This document shows positions 19,801 through 28,992 of a stretch of 60,938 nt of DNA, in pieces (the stretch's first letter is position 1; every line of letters begins with the position of its first letter). This DNA comes from an uncultured Clostridia bacterium (GTDB taxonomy: Bacteria; Bacillota; Clostridia; TANB77; CAG-508). A program made the position numbers and the translations under genes. The DNA lies in the NCBI GenBank assembly GCA_944389475.1, contig CALXMM010000012.1:1-60938 (forward strand), in the 5' to 3' direction. The notes below the pieces were generated by a model. That model had not been told where the DNA came from, ran no database searches, and was given only the letters and a program-made list of their open reading frames with translations.

Positions 19801-19955
19801 ATTCTACTGTAGATTTAAAAGACAGGAATAAATTTGTAAGACTTATATATTATGTATTCTTCGACAGAAAAACATTGTCAAGAAGAATAGGAGATATTTG
19901 CTATAAAAATAAAGTATTATGGGCTATATACAAAAAAATAAAATATAGAAAATAA
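16878..19955 (+). CDS. Large GT2-HAD fusion protein (COG5610-like)
   Basis: 1025-residue multidomain protein. Residues about 5-230 are a GT2 domain (LSIIVPNYKNKEYLEKTL, AFLDADNYASID). Residues about 328-560 are a HAD phosphatase-like domain: motif I is DVFDT with Asp335 and Asp338, followed by ICTSDMYLSKEV and the acidic motif HIGDNYVSDYENP near Asp514. A further module (about 570-1025) has FMARDGYLPIKCYDI and FDIGYSARPEMF, as in COG5610 proteins found in polysaccharide loci. A GT joined to a HAD could couple sugar-phosphate removal to transfer, or use a phosphorylated acceptor; this is inference. RBS AAAGGATG. It has its own strong promoter and is followed at 18 bp by the exporter ATPase. 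Confidence 0.82.
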   Translation: MIPDKKLSIIVPNYKNKEYLEKTLKSLTEQTYKNIEIIVVCDKPEEDCDKLLESYMEKDKRIVYIKNENKQGKFKARIQGAKKATGEYIAFLDADNYASIDFYRNALNNAQMNKSDIVIGDIVYEQENGDKFVYNLMQLPLKPIEGKECFIKFFEQNGLNPFWNKIWNKIYSKEIFDKALKILPRFENDAKYTTEFILSTLLFYYARKVTRIDNDNVFYLQHKKERDKEAVLQDANEVINVFKTLEGFFKEENIYNEISSLMDEWKHFMYQKLIDDADKVNIKKQVENKLENFGTNHKPILDKNYFKCVKSVWNDNLEKIKRTIAKKEIKYVSFDVFDTLVVRPFLNPTDLFSVVDKEFRKFTNNSTGMDFTKIRIFSEIQARAKKEKEDKKCQDITLDEIYDTMAEEYHIDKDILDKTKQKEIEYELRFCTKRYTGYELYEMALTLGKKVICTSDMYLSKEVIEKILLENGYTDLSNIFVSSELKITKAHKDLFKYVLEKEGITAKEMTHIGDNYVSDYENPKKLGILSCHLPKASDVFQDRNVTHNLSAMLTKSLPMWRDNKNALNFLGIRCMMGIVANKYFDNPYKTFNYKADFNADPYLIGYYPLGMYMFGLIKWMLDDMQGKDYAKIVFMARDGYLPIKCYDIMKKLYKNVPESDYLYISRKALIPITIQTKLDLYKLSEVINVTNHSPKDILRYIKDCITIKDEKEFEKICKEHNIKMDKDFEIIENFDNFISLVIENLYDEEKQQKNLIKYKEYFNEIYKNHSATFDIGYSARPEMFLSNLLQKPIDTYFCNINHSEAQRHAQIGGFKLKTFFDAKPTTTGHAYEMMLSALAPSCIGYDIEGEEVKPIFEKYENTYTVEFAMKTMQEAAQDFVKDMVDIFGEDIDIIYYQNYYISLPFMAYLNSSKEIDKMPFSSVIFEDNVGIGEPLKMVTNWTQDLSTRNQATMDNLFTIDNDISEFLGENELVYNSTVDLKDRNKFVRLIYYVFFDRKTLSRRIGDICYKNKVLWAIYKKIKYRK

Positions 19956-19973
19956 AGTGGAGGTTAAAGGTAA

Positions 19974-20708
19974 GTGGAAAATAATTATAGTATAGAAGTA
20001 CAAGATGTTTATAAAACCTTTAATGTATATTTGGACAAAGCCAATAGTTTAAAAGAAAAATTACTTTTTTGGAAAAGAAATAGAAAAGAAGTAAGAGAAG
20101 TTTTAAAAGGAATTAATTTAAACATAAAAAAAGGAGAAGCGGTAGCTTTAATTGGAGTAAATGGAAGTGGAAAATCTACATTATTAAAATTAATGACAAA
20201 AATAATATATCCTAATAAGGGAAAAATCATTACACATGGTAAATTAACATCATTATTGGAATTAGGTGCAGGCTTTCATGAAGATTTCTCTGGGAGAGAA
20301 AATATATATTTTAATGCTTCAATATTCGGATTAACAAAAAAAGAAATAGATGATAGATTGGAACAGATAATAGAATTTTCAGAATTAGGTCAGTTTATCG
20401 ATAATCCGGTAAGAACTTATTCATCTGGAATGTTTATGAGACTAGCCTTTGCTGTTGCAATTAATGTGGATGCAGATATTTTATTAGTTGATGAAATCTT
20501 ATCCGTAGGAGATCAACACTTTCAAGAAAAATGTATAAACAAAATGAAAGAATTAAAAAGTGAGGGGAAAACAATGGTATTTGTTACCCATAATCTTGAA
20601 TCTGCTAGAGAATTGTGTGATAGAACAGTATGGCTACATCAAGGTGTAATAAGAATGGATGGAGATACAAATCAAGTTATAGATGAGTATTTAAAAGAAA
20701 CAAGATAG
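19974..20708 (+). CDS. ABC transporter ATPase for polysaccharide export (Wzt/TagH-like)
   Basis: Energises export of the undecaprenyl-linked glycan with the permease encoded next. The Walker A motif is GVNGSGKST (61-69). ELGAGFHEDFSGRENIYFN is typical of the Wzt/TagH subfamily, the signature is YSSGM (149-153), Walker B is ILLVDE (Asp173, Glu174), and the H-loop lies in FVTHN. At 244 residues it lacks the C-terminal carbohydrate-binding domain of long Wzt proteins, so it is unlikely to need a terminal non-reducing cap. It starts with GTG after GGAGG and AAAGG. The gap to the permease gene is 13 bp. Confidence 0.94.
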   Translation: MENNYSIEVQDVYKTFNVYLDKANSLKEKLLFWKRNRKEVREVLKGINLNIKKGEAVALIGVNGSGKSTLLKLMTKIIYPNKGKIITHGKLTSLLELGAGFHEDFSGRENIYFNASIFGLTKKEIDDRLEQIIEFSELGQFIDNPVRTYSSGMFMRLAFAVAINVDADILLVDEILSVGDQHFQEKCINKMKELKSEGKTMVFVTHNLESARELCDRTVWLHQGVIRMDGDTNQVIDEYLKETR

Positions 20709-20721
20709 AAAGGAATAAACA

Positions 20722-21495
20722 ATGAAAGTCTTTAAAAACTTATATGATTATAGAGAATTATTAAAATCAAGTATAAAAAAAGATATTGGAGGAAAATATA
20801 AAAATTCAGTATTAGGAGTATTATGGTCTTTTCTTTATCCATTGCTTCAAATAGCTGTATATGCAATTGTTTTTCCACTTATAATGAAGAGTAATATGGA
20901 ACATTATACTGTATTTGTATGTACAGGTTTAATACCTTGGAACTTTTTCTCTACAGCTATATCTAGATCATCTTTTACAATGATAGAAAATGGAAACATA
21001 ATTAAAAAAGTATATTTCCCAAGGGAAATTTTGCCAATATCAGTCGTAACAAGTGAGGCTGTGAACTTTGTAATTTCCACAATTATTATATTATGTTTTG
21101 TTTTAGGTAGTGGAATGGGATTCTCAGCAGAAGTCCTATTCTATCCAATAGTATTATTAGTACAATATGTTTTACTAATTGGTATATCATTTTTTGTATC
21201 AAGTATAACTGTATACTTTAGAGATTTACAACATTTTATTGGAATTGCATTACAATTACTTTTCTATGCAACACCAATTGTATATGCTGCAAATTTAATA
21301 CCAGAAAGCTATCAATGGATTTTAAAATTAAATCCTATGACATACATAATTGATGGATTTAGAGCAATATTCTACTATCAACAACAACCTAATTTTGTAG
21401 AGTTAGGTTTAACATTATTACTAGGTATTGTTTTATGTGTATTAGGATATTTGCTATTTAGTAAATTACAGAAAAAATTTGCAGAAGAACTATAA
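20722..21495 (+). CDS. ABC-2 type polysaccharide export permease (Wzm/TagG-like)
   Basis: 257-residue membrane subunit with six hydrophobic segments. It shows the family features SVLGVLWSFLYPLLQIAVY near the N-terminus, TGLIPWNFFSTAISR, the amphipathic FPREILPISVV, and YFRDLQHFIGIALQ before ATPIVY. Together with the preceding ATPase it forms the exporter that flips the whole lipid-linked polymer across the membrane. RBS AAAGGA. It is followed after 73 bp by a GT2-GT4 fusion gene. Teichoic-acid-like or O-antigen-like polymers both fit; the sequence does not decide. Confidence 0.94.
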   Translation: MKVFKNLYDYRELLKSSIKKDIGGKYKNSVLGVLWSFLYPLLQIAVYAIVFPLIMKSNMEHYTVFVCTGLIPWNFFSTAISRSSFTMIENGNIIKKVYFPREILPISVVTSEAVNFVISTIIILCFVLGSGMGFSAEVLFYPIVLLVQYVLLIGISFFVSSITVYFRDLQHFIGIALQLLFYATPIVYAANLIPESYQWILKLNPMTYIIDGFRAIFYYQQQPNFVELGLTLLLGIVLCVLGYLLFSKLQKKFAEEL

Positions 21496-21568
21496 AATAA
21501 TATTTGAATAATTATAAAGTATAGAGCCAAAATATAGTAAAAAATGGTAAAAAGGAGATGTGGCTTTA

Positions 21569-23830
21569 ATGAAGGAAGAATATGATTTTTCATTAGAACC
21601 AGGTAAAGAAAAAATAAAATACAGAGATTACAAGGCAAAAGAGCCTGTAATCTCTGTTGTCATACCATTTTATAATGATAAAGATTATATAGAGCAATCC
21701 GTAAATTCTGTTTTAAACCAGACATTTCCTTATTATGAAATATTAATTATAGATGATGGTTCTAAAGATGAGGAATCATTAAAAAAATTAGAAGATGTTG
21801 CAAAACAAGATGAAAGAATAAAAGTATTTCATAAGGAAAATGAGGGATTGGCTGCAACGAGGGATTATGGTGCTTCAAAATCTGCAGAAACAGTCCAATA
21901 TTTAATGTTCTTGGATTCAGATGATTTATTAGAACCAACATATTTAGGATGTGCATATTGGACACTGGAGACTAATAAAGATGCTGCATGGGCATATTCA
22001 GATTCCATAGGGTTTGATGCAGATAATTATACTTGGAATAAATGGTTTGATTCCGAAAAAATGAAAAAAGAAAACGAATTAGTTTCTGCTGCAATGGTAA
22101 GAAAGACAGACTTTAATGCTGTTGGAGGATATGGATTAAAAGAAAAAGCAGTAAATGAAGATTGGAATTTTTGGCTAAAACTAATTGGAATAGGCAAATA
22201 TCCTGTTCATATGAGTTATTATGGACAATGGTATAGAAGAAAAGTAAGTGGTGAATTAAAGAAATCTAAAGAGAATAAAGACAGAGCGTTAGAAATTATA
22301 AAAGAAACAGCAAGTAAAATTAATAAAAATGTAAAAGCAATACAATATCCTAAACAAGATTATAATTATGATTTGCTCTTAGATAAGGTAGAAAATATTG
22401 TACAACCAGAGCTTGATGGGGATAATAAAAAAATAAATTTATTATTTGTTGTCCCATGGCTTATTACAGGTGGTGCAGATAGATTTAATTTGAATTTAGT
22501 AAAAGGCTTAGATAAAGAAAAATATAATATAACAGTAATAACAACGGAGCCAAATAAGAATACACTAAGGCAAGAATTTGAAAAATATGCAACAGTCTAT
22601 GATTTAACATCTTTTTTAAATCAAAAGTTTTGGCTTGCATTTGTAAATTATATTATAAAAAAAGAAAAGATAAATGTTATATTAAATTCTAATAGTAAAT
22701 TTGGATATAGTATTTTGCCTTATTTAAAAGCAAAAAATCCAGATGTACCTATTATAGATTATGTACATATGGAAGAGTGGTATAATAGAAATGGTGGATA
22801 TTCAAGGTATTCTACTATGGTTTCTTCAGTGATAGATAGGACTTTAGTTTGCAATGAAAACAGCAAGAATATTTTATGCAATTATTTTGGAAGAAACGAA
22901 AATGAAATACAAACAGTTTATATTGGGGTTGATGAAGATGAATTCAATCCAGAAAAGTACAATAAAGAAGAAATTTTAGAGAAATATAACATTGCCAATG
23001 ATAAAAAATACATTTTTAGTTATATTTGTAGAATATCAGAACAAAAAAGACCAATGCTATTATTAGAAATAATTAAAAATCTAAAAGAAAAAAGAAATGA
23101 TTTTAAAGTTTTAGTAGTTGGTAATGGAAATTTACTACCTAAAATGAAAGCAAAAGCTAATAAATTAGGTTTAAACGAAAACATATTATTTTTAGGAAAT
23201 ATAGAAAATCCAGAAGAAATTTACAAGATAAGTGATATAACAATTAATTGTTCAATAAAAGAAGGTTTAGCACTAACATCATATGAATCATTAAGTATGG
23301 GAGTACCAGTGGTATCAAGTGATGTGGGCGGACAAAAAGAATTAATAAATGAAGATGTGGGTGTTATAGTTCCTTGTTTGCAAGATGAAAAAGATATTTA
23401 TAGCGAGGAATATACAGAAAAAGAAATAAATTCATATATACAAGCTATAGAAAAAATATTAACTAATTTAGAAAAATATAAAAGTAAATGCAGACGAAGA
23501 ATTTTAGATAAATTTACAATAAAAAATATGATAAAAGAAATGTCTAAAATTTTAGAAGAAATACAATCAAATCCAAATAAAGAGAAAATTGAAAATGGTA
23601 AAGCATTACAAAATAATATTAATATAACCAAAGAATTAATAACGATGAATATGATGAATGATAAGATTGAATATAATTGGGAATGTACAGAATATGAAAA
23701 GAAAATATATGGACGAGCTTATTCTGTAACAGGACTTAATTATAAACACGAATTAATAAAAGAAAGATTATGGAAGATTCCTTTATGGAGAGGATTTATT
23801 AAAGTAGTACATAAGGTGAAAGGAAATTAA
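21569..23830 (+). CDS. GT2-GT4 bifunctional glycosyltransferase
   Basis: 753 residues holding two complete transferases. The GT2 domain (about 25-270) has ISVVIPFYNDKDYIEQSV, IDDGSKDEE, FLDSDDLLEP (114-123) and VNEDWNFWLKL. The GT4 domain (about 290-670) has FVVPWLITGGADRFNLNL, YICRISEQKRP, LVVGNGNLLP and the EX7E motif Glu565/Glu573 in EGLALTSYE. The last 80 residues are a Lys-rich tail. I start at ATG 21569; GTG 21560 is only 2 bases from AGGAG. It probably adds two consecutive sugars of the exported polymer. It is directly followed (5 bp) by the first GT-C-like gene. Confidence 0.9.
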   Translation: MKEEYDFSLEPGKEKIKYRDYKAKEPVISVVIPFYNDKDYIEQSVNSVLNQTFPYYEILIIDDGSKDEESLKKLEDVAKQDERIKVFHKENEGLAATRDYGASKSAETVQYLMFLDSDDLLEPTYLGCAYWTLETNKDAAWAYSDSIGFDADNYTWNKWFDSEKMKKENELVSAAMVRKTDFNAVGGYGLKEKAVNEDWNFWLKLIGIGKYPVHMSYYGQWYRRKVSGELKKSKENKDRALEIIKETASKINKNVKAIQYPKQDYNYDLLLDKVENIVQPELDGDNKKINLLFVVPWLITGGADRFNLNLVKGLDKEKYNITVITTEPNKNTLRQEFEKYATVYDLTSFLNQKFWLAFVNYIIKKEKINVILNSNSKFGYSILPYLKAKNPDVPIIDYVHMEEWYNRNGGYSRYSTMVSSVIDRTLVCNENSKNILCNYFGRNENEIQTVYIGVDEDEFNPEKYNKEEILEKYNIANDKKYIFSYICRISEQKRPMLLLEIIKNLKEKRNDFKVLVVGNGNLLPKMKAKANKLGLNENILFLGNIENPEEIYKISDITINCSIKEGLALTSYESLSMGVPVVSSDVGGQKELINEDVGVIVPCLQDEKDIYSEEYTEKEINSYIQAIEKILTNLEKYKSKCRRRILDKFTIKNMIKEMSKILEEIQSNPNKEKIENGKALQNNINITKELITMNMMNDKIEYNWECTEYEKKIYGRAYSVTGLNYKHELIKERLWKIPLWRGFIKVVHKVKGN

Positions 23831-23835
23831 GTAGG

Positions 23836-25686
23836 ATGGAAAAGATAAAAGAGATAATTTTTAAGTATAAAAATGTTATAGCAGTATTATTATCAATATT
23901 TGTTGCTATAGGAATAAATGTTACTTTTAATAAAGATTTGAATGCTTTAAAATTTAATAGCAGTGCATATAATATATTTTATATAATTGCAATTATCGGA
24001 GTTTTTCTACTTATTTATTATAGTTTCAAAACAAAGGAAAAAAGATTATGGATTTGTAGCATAATTTTAGGATTAATATTTGCAATTTGTTTAACAATCG
24101 GTGATGTGTGCAATGTTTATAAGGACACATTATTTCCAAATTCAAAAAAATTTATTTTATATGTATTAATAAAAACGGTAACTTATTTTATATTGTTTAA
24201 TAGTATAGTTGTAATTGCACTAAAAAAATTGCCTGAAATTGTAGAAAAATGGAATAAGGAAAATAAAGAGTATAAATTTTTTACTGCTAATAAAAAATCT
24301 TTTGTATTTATAGGGTTAATATTTTTATTAATACAAATTCCATTTTTCTTATATAGTTATCCCGGAAATTTCTTTTGGGATGCAGCTAATGGATTGGATC
24401 AAATTGTAGGAAATATACCATATGAAGATCATCAACCTATAATATATACATTATTTGTAGGAGGCTTATGGAAGTTAGGACAGTATTTGTTTAATGATGG
24501 GAATATTGGAATTGCAATTTATACTGTTATACAAATGTTTTCAACATCTTTTGTTTTATCGTATATTTTATATTATATGGCAAAGAAAAGAGTTGCAACT
24601 AAATATAGAATAATAACATTTATTATTTTTTTAAGTAATCCTCTTATTCCATTATTTGCTGTTAGAGTAGAAAAGAGTATTTTCTTTGCTTTATTATTGA
24701 TTTTGGCAAATATTCAAATTATTGAAATGTTTACTAATTCAAAAGAATATTTTCAAAAGAAAATTCATTATTTTACATTTGCTATTGAGATATTATTAAT
24801 GTCATTATTAAGAAATAATGGAATATATATTGCTTTATTAACATTTATCATTATTTTTATTATAAAAAGAAAGTATTGGAAGAATATAATAATAATATTT
24901 TTTATACCGATTGCAATGTTTTATATAATTAAAGGACCTATTTGGAATGCTTTTAATATTATACCAATGGGAAGCGAAGAAGCGTTAAGTGTTCCATTAC
25001 AACAGTTTGCAAGGCTTATAAAATATGAAAAAAATAGTTTAACTGCAGCAGAATATAATGAAATACATAAGTATTTAAATATGACAGATGAAGAAATAAT
25101 AGAGGAGTATAAGCCAACAATCTCAGATGATATAAAAGCTAATTTAAATAGAAAAGCTTTTGCAGAAGATAAAATAGGATTAATAAAATTATATATAGAG
25201 TTATCATTAAAGTATCCAGGACAAACAATATCTGCATTTATTAGCAATTCCTATGGGTACTATTCACCAAATAATAATATGCTTTATGGAGTGCAGATTT
25301 ATAATGACGAAAGTAGGGATGTGTATTCTAAATTTAATAGTTCTGAAAATGATTTGAAAAATACAAAATTATTAGATTTAAAAATTGTTAAAAATATAAA
25401 TCAACATTTTTGGCAAAAAGATATACCAGTAATTTCATTAATTTCTACAAGTCTAGGCTTATATTTTTGGTTATTATTATTTGGAATTGTATATGCAATA
25501 TATAAAAAGAAATATAATTATATAATTAGTTATGTACCTATGTTATTACTATGGGCAACAACAATAATTGGCCCATTAGTTGAATTAAGATATGTATATA
25601 CTCTAATGTTGTTTGCAATACCTTTATTAGGCCTTACTTTGTATTATAAAGATACAAATGTGAAAGGAGAAAACGATGAAGAGTAA
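23836..25686 (+). CDS. Polytopic membrane protein, GT-C-like (DUF6020-type)
   Basis: 616-residue membrane protein with about 11-13 hydrophobic segments. After helix 4-5 an outward loop carries YPGNFFWDAANGLDQI and EDHQPIIYTLF. Such a D-containing first loop is characteristic of GT-C enzymes that use polyprenyl-phosphate sugars. A long soluble loop follows (about residues 375-530, PLQQFARLIKYEKN to LKYPGQTISAF). I believe it matches DUF6020, but I recall that name rather than having tested it. The next gene is a paralogue in tandem. With the DPM-like, GtrA and GtrB genes behind it, the likely role is adding side-chain sugars to the polymer outside the cell. Function is inferred. Confidence 0.72.
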   Translation: MEKIKEIIFKYKNVIAVLLSIFVAIGINVTFNKDLNALKFNSSAYNIFYIIAIIGVFLLIYYSFKTKEKRLWICSIILGLIFAICLTIGDVCNVYKDTLFPNSKKFILYVLIKTVTYFILFNSIVVIALKKLPEIVEKWNKENKEYKFFTANKKSFVFIGLIFLLIQIPFFLYSYPGNFFWDAANGLDQIVGNIPYEDHQPIIYTLFVGGLWKLGQYLFNDGNIGIAIYTVIQMFSTSFVLSYILYYMAKKRVATKYRIITFIIFLSNPLIPLFAVRVEKSIFFALLLILANIQIIEMFTNSKEYFQKKIHYFTFAIEILLMSLLRNNGIYIALLTFIIIFIIKRKYWKNIIIIFFIPIAMFYIIKGPIWNAFNIIPMGSEEALSVPLQQFARLIKYEKNSLTAAEYNEIHKYLNMTDEEIIEEYKPTISDDIKANLNRKAFAEDKIGLIKLYIELSLKYPGQTISAFISNSYGYYSPNNNMLYGVQIYNDESRDVYSKFNSSENDLKNTKLLDLKIVKNINQHFWQKDIPVISLISTSLGLYFWLLLFGIVYAIYKKKYNYIISYVPMLLLWATTIIGPLVELRYVYTLMLFAIPLLGLTLYYKDTNVKGENDEE

Positions 25687-27574
25687 AATAATAAATTGTT
25701 TGAATGAAAATATAAATATAATAATGTTTTTAATTACATGCTTTATTGCAGTTGGACTAAATTTATTTTTTATACAAGATGGTAATTATTTAAAATTATC
25801 ATCAGACAGTTATAATATATTATTCTTAATTTTTATTATAGGAATTTTTATATTATTAAAAAAAGTATATAATATTAAAGAAAAAAGATTATGGATTTGC
25901 ACATCTATATTAGCTATAATCTTTGCAATAGCCTATCTTTGTGGAAATATAGGAAATACTTATTGTAATGGGGTAATACCTAATTCAAAAAAGTTTATAC
26001 TATATATAGTAGTAAAAGTAATTACCTATTTTATAATTTTTGATAGTGTTTTAGCTTTAATATTTTATTATGGTAAAGATTTAGCAAAAAAAATAAATCT
26101 AAAGAATAAAGAGTATAAATTATTTACAGCTAATAAAAAATCAATATTCTTTGTTGCTGTGATATTTTTAATCTCATATATTCCATACTTTTTATATTAT
26201 TATCCAGGAACATTACAATATGATGCTATTAACTGTTTAGAGCAAATAAGTGAGTATACAGCTTATAATAATCATCATCCAATATTATTTACATTATTTT
26301 TTGGAGAATTATGGAATTTCGGAAAAAATGTTCTTGGTAATGGTAATTATGGACTAGCAATTTATACAATTATTCAAATGATTGCTACAAGTTTGGTCTT
26401 ATCAATAATAATATATTATATGGCTAAGAAAAAGATACCAACAAAATGGAGAATATTAGCCTTTTTACTATTACTATTAAATCCATTAACAGCAATGTAT
26501 GCTGTTAGAATAGAAAAAAGTATGTTTTTTTCCTTAGTAATGATATTAGTAGTGATAGGAATTATCAATATTATGGTAGATAAAGAAGATTTTTTTAAGA
26601 AAAAGCATAAAGTAATAATGTTTTCTATATTATTATTGTTGTTAGTACTTTTAAGGAATAATGGTATATATGTTATAATATTAACATTAATTTGTATGTT
26701 AATAGCTTGCAAAAAAATAAGGTTAAAAATTTTAACAGTTTTTATGATTCCAACAATAATATTCTTTATAATACAGGTTCCTATATTAAATAGTTTTAAT
26801 GTAGTAAAGGCTAAGACTAGGGAAGCATTAAGCATACCGATGCAACAATTTGCAAGATTAATAAAATATGAAAATCAAAATCTTACCGCAGAAGAAAAAT
26901 CAAATATTCATAAATATTTACCTGTAGAAGATGAAAAAATTGCAACAGAGTATCAATCTCTAATATCTGATAATGTAAAATTTGATTTTTCCGAAGAAGC
27001 GATTAAAGAAGATAAAATGACATTAATAAAAACATATTTTAAATTAGCATTAAAGTACCCTGGACAAACAATATCTGCATTTTTATTAAATACCTATGGG
27101 TATTATGCTCCAAATAGTTATAACATATGGGGAACACCAAATTTTAAAGAGGAAACTGCAAATCTTATAAAAGATGTTGGAACTGTGGAATTAGACGAAT
27201 CGCTTTCTGAAGAAATTAGAAATATGCCAATAGAGGATAAATATGATATTCATCCAAAAACAATATTAAATTTAAGTTATATAGATAGAATAAATAATCA
27301 TATTTTAATGAAAGACATTCCAGTATTTTCAATGTTTATAACAAGTATAGGATTATATTTCTGGTTATTATTAATATGTATAACATATTGTATATATACA
27401 AAAAATTATAAAAAGATTATAATAATGTTACCAATATTATTCTTATGGCTAACATCAGTTGCGGGCCCAGTAGTAGAATTAAGATATGTATATTCAATGC
27501 TACTTTTAATGCCACTATATGTTGGAATGGCTTTTATTACAAATAAGGAAGAAGAAAAAGAGGAGGAAGTATAA
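25676..27574 (+). CDS. Second GT-C-like membrane protein (paralogue of the preceding gene)
   Basis: 632 residues, overlapping the previous gene by 11 bases. It shares many blocks with it in the same order: EKRLWIC, PNSKKFILY, the outward loop YPGTLQYDAINCLEQI with NNHHPILFTLFFGELW, SIPMQQFARLIKYENQN and LKYPGQTISAF. The two are diverged throughout, so the duplication is old and both were probably kept for different sugars or positions. The conserved Asp in the loop fits a GT-C catalytic base. RBS AAAGGAG lies inside the preceding gene. Its stop overlaps the next ATG by one base, indicating tight translational coupling to the DPM-like enzyme. Confidence 0.72.
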   Translation: MKSKIINCLNENINIIMFLITCFIAVGLNLFFIQDGNYLKLSSDSYNILFLIFIIGIFILLKKVYNIKEKRLWICTSILAIIFAIAYLCGNIGNTYCNGVIPNSKKFILYIVVKVITYFIIFDSVLALIFYYGKDLAKKINLKNKEYKLFTANKKSIFFVAVIFLISYIPYFLYYYPGTLQYDAINCLEQISEYTAYNNHHPILFTLFFGELWNFGKNVLGNGNYGLAIYTIIQMIATSLVLSIIIYYMAKKKIPTKWRILAFLLLLLNPLTAMYAVRIEKSMFFSLVMILVVIGIINIMVDKEDFFKKKHKVIMFSILLLLLVLLRNNGIYVIILTLICMLIACKKIRLKILTVFMIPTIIFFIIQVPILNSFNVVKAKTREALSIPMQQFARLIKYENQNLTAEEKSNIHKYLPVEDEKIATEYQSLISDNVKFDFSEEAIKEDKMTLIKTYFKLALKYPGQTISAFLLNTYGYYAPNSYNIWGTPNFKEETANLIKDVGTVELDESLSEEIRNMPIEDKYDIHPKTILNLSYIDRINNHILMKDIPVFSMFITSIGLYFWLLLICITYCIYTKNYKKIIIMLPILFLWLTSVAGPVVELRYVYSMLLLMPLYVGMAFITNKEEEKEEEV

Positions 27575-28512
27575 TGAAAAAAGAAAAAATTGCAGTGCTA
27601 ATACCATGTTACAATGAGGAACTAACAATAGAAAAAGTAATAAAGGATTTTAGAAAAGAATTGCCAGATGCAGATATATATGTTTATAATAATAATTCAA
27701 AAGATAAAACAACAGAAATAGCGAAAAATAATGGAGCAATAGTGGTAAACGAATATAGGCAAGGAAAAGGTAATGTAGTAAGAAGTATGTTTAGAGATAT
27801 AGAAGCTGACATATATGTTATGGTTGATGGGGATGATACTTATCCAGCTGAATTTGTTCATAAGTTAATAGAGCCAATTAGAGAAGGTAAGGCTGATATG
27901 GCAATTGGAGATAGGTTATCTAATGGAACATATCAAAAAGAAAATAAAAGACATTTTCACGAATTTGGAAACAACTTAGTAAAAAAAGCAATAAATTTAT
28001 TGTTTAAAACAGATTTAAAGGATATTATGACAGGATATAGAGCTTTTGATAGAATGTTTGTAAAAAATATGCCAGTTTTAAGTCCAAACTTTGAAATAGA
28101 AACTGAAATGTCATTATATGCATTGGATAAAAAGTATATTATAAAAGAAATTCCGATTGACTATAGGGATAGACCAGAAGGAAGTAGTTCAAAATTAAAT
28201 ACAATAGGTGATGGAATAAAAGTTGTAAAAACAATTGTAAGAATGTTTAAGGATTATAGACCTTTTGCTTTCTTTACCATAGTAGCTTTATTATTTTTAG
28301 TATGTGGATTAGCTGTTGGAATTCCAGTTTTAGTTGAATTCTTTAAAACCTCATTAATAACCAAAATGCCATCAGCAATTTTAGCTACAGGTTTTGTGAG
28401 TTTAGCAGCAATTTCATTCCAATGTGGAGTATTACTTGATACGGTAACAAGACAACATAAGGAAGCATATGAATTGAATTTACTAAAATGGAAACAGTTG
28501 GAAAACAAATAA
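27574..28512 (+). CDS. GT2, dolichol-phosphate mannosyltransferase-like
   Basis: Makes a polyprenyl-phosphate sugar from a nucleotide sugar at the inner membrane face. The 312-residue protein has IAVLIPCYNEELTIEKVI, NNNSKDKTTEIA, the metal motif MVDGDDTYPAE and TGYRAFDRMFVK. Two C-terminal membrane helices (about 228-250 and 270-295) follow PEGSSSKLNTIGDG. AGGAGG lies just upstream. Gene order (GT-C, GT-C, DPM-like, GtrA, GtrB) suggests it supplies a donor for one of the two GT-C proteins. The sugar is unknown. Confidence 0.9.
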   Translation: MKKEKIAVLIPCYNEELTIEKVIKDFRKELPDADIYVYNNNSKDKTTEIAKNNGAIVVNEYRQGKGNVVRSMFRDIEADIYVMVDGDDTYPAEFVHKLIEPIREGKADMAIGDRLSNGTYQKENKRHFHEFGNNLVKKAINLLFKTDLKDIMTGYRAFDRMFVKNMPVLSPNFEIETEMSLYALDKKYIIKEIPIDYRDRPEGSSSKLNTIGDGIKVVKTIVRMFKDYRPFAFFTIVALLFLVCGLAVGIPVLVEFFKTSLITKMPSAILATGFVSLAAISFQCGVLLDTVTRQHKEAYELNLLKWKQLENK

Positions 28513-28524
28513 GGGTAGGTAACA

Positions 28525-28992
28525 ATGGATAAAATAAAAAATTTAATTAAAAAGTTTTGTACAAAAGAAGTTATATTATATGTAATATTTGGAGTGTTTA
28601 CTACAATTGTAAATATTGGCTCATTTTATGTAATGAATAAATTATGGGATTGGAATGAAGATTTTGCTAATTTTATAGCGATTTTACTTGCGGTTTTATT
28701 TGCATATGTGACTAATAAAGATTTAGTATTTCATTCTGATGCTAAAAATTTTAAAGAAAAATTAAATCAGTTTTTAAAATTTATTTTAGGACGAGCATTT
28801 ACAATGATTGTTGAATTTGGAGGATGTTTTATATTATTTAAGACAGCAATTCCAGAAATGATAAGTAAATGTTTTATGACCATTATAGTAATAATATTAA
28901 ATTTCTTTATAAGTAAATTTTTTGCATTTAAGAAAAGAGATAAAATAGGTGATAAAGATGAAGAAAGTAACTATAATAATACCAGCATATAA
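28525..28992 (+). CDS. GtrA-family membrane protein
   Basis: 155-residue small membrane protein with four hydrophobic segments. It contains EVILYVIFGVFTTIVNIGSF and FAYVTNKDLVFHS, hallmarks of GtrA/GtcA proteins. These are thought to flip polyprenyl-phosphate sugars to the outer face for glycan or teichoic acid decoration. The ribosome site GGGTAGGT is weak. It overlaps the following GtrB-like gene by 35 bases, the classic gtrA-gtrB pairing. Confidence 0.9.
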   Translation: MDKIKNLIKKFCTKEVILYVIFGVFTTIVNIGSFYVMNKLWDWNEDFANFIAILLAVLFAYVTNKDLVFHSDAKNFKEKLNQFLKFILGRAFTMIVEFGGCFILFKTAIPEMISKCFMTIIVIILNFFISKFFAFKKRDKIGDKDEESNYNNTSI

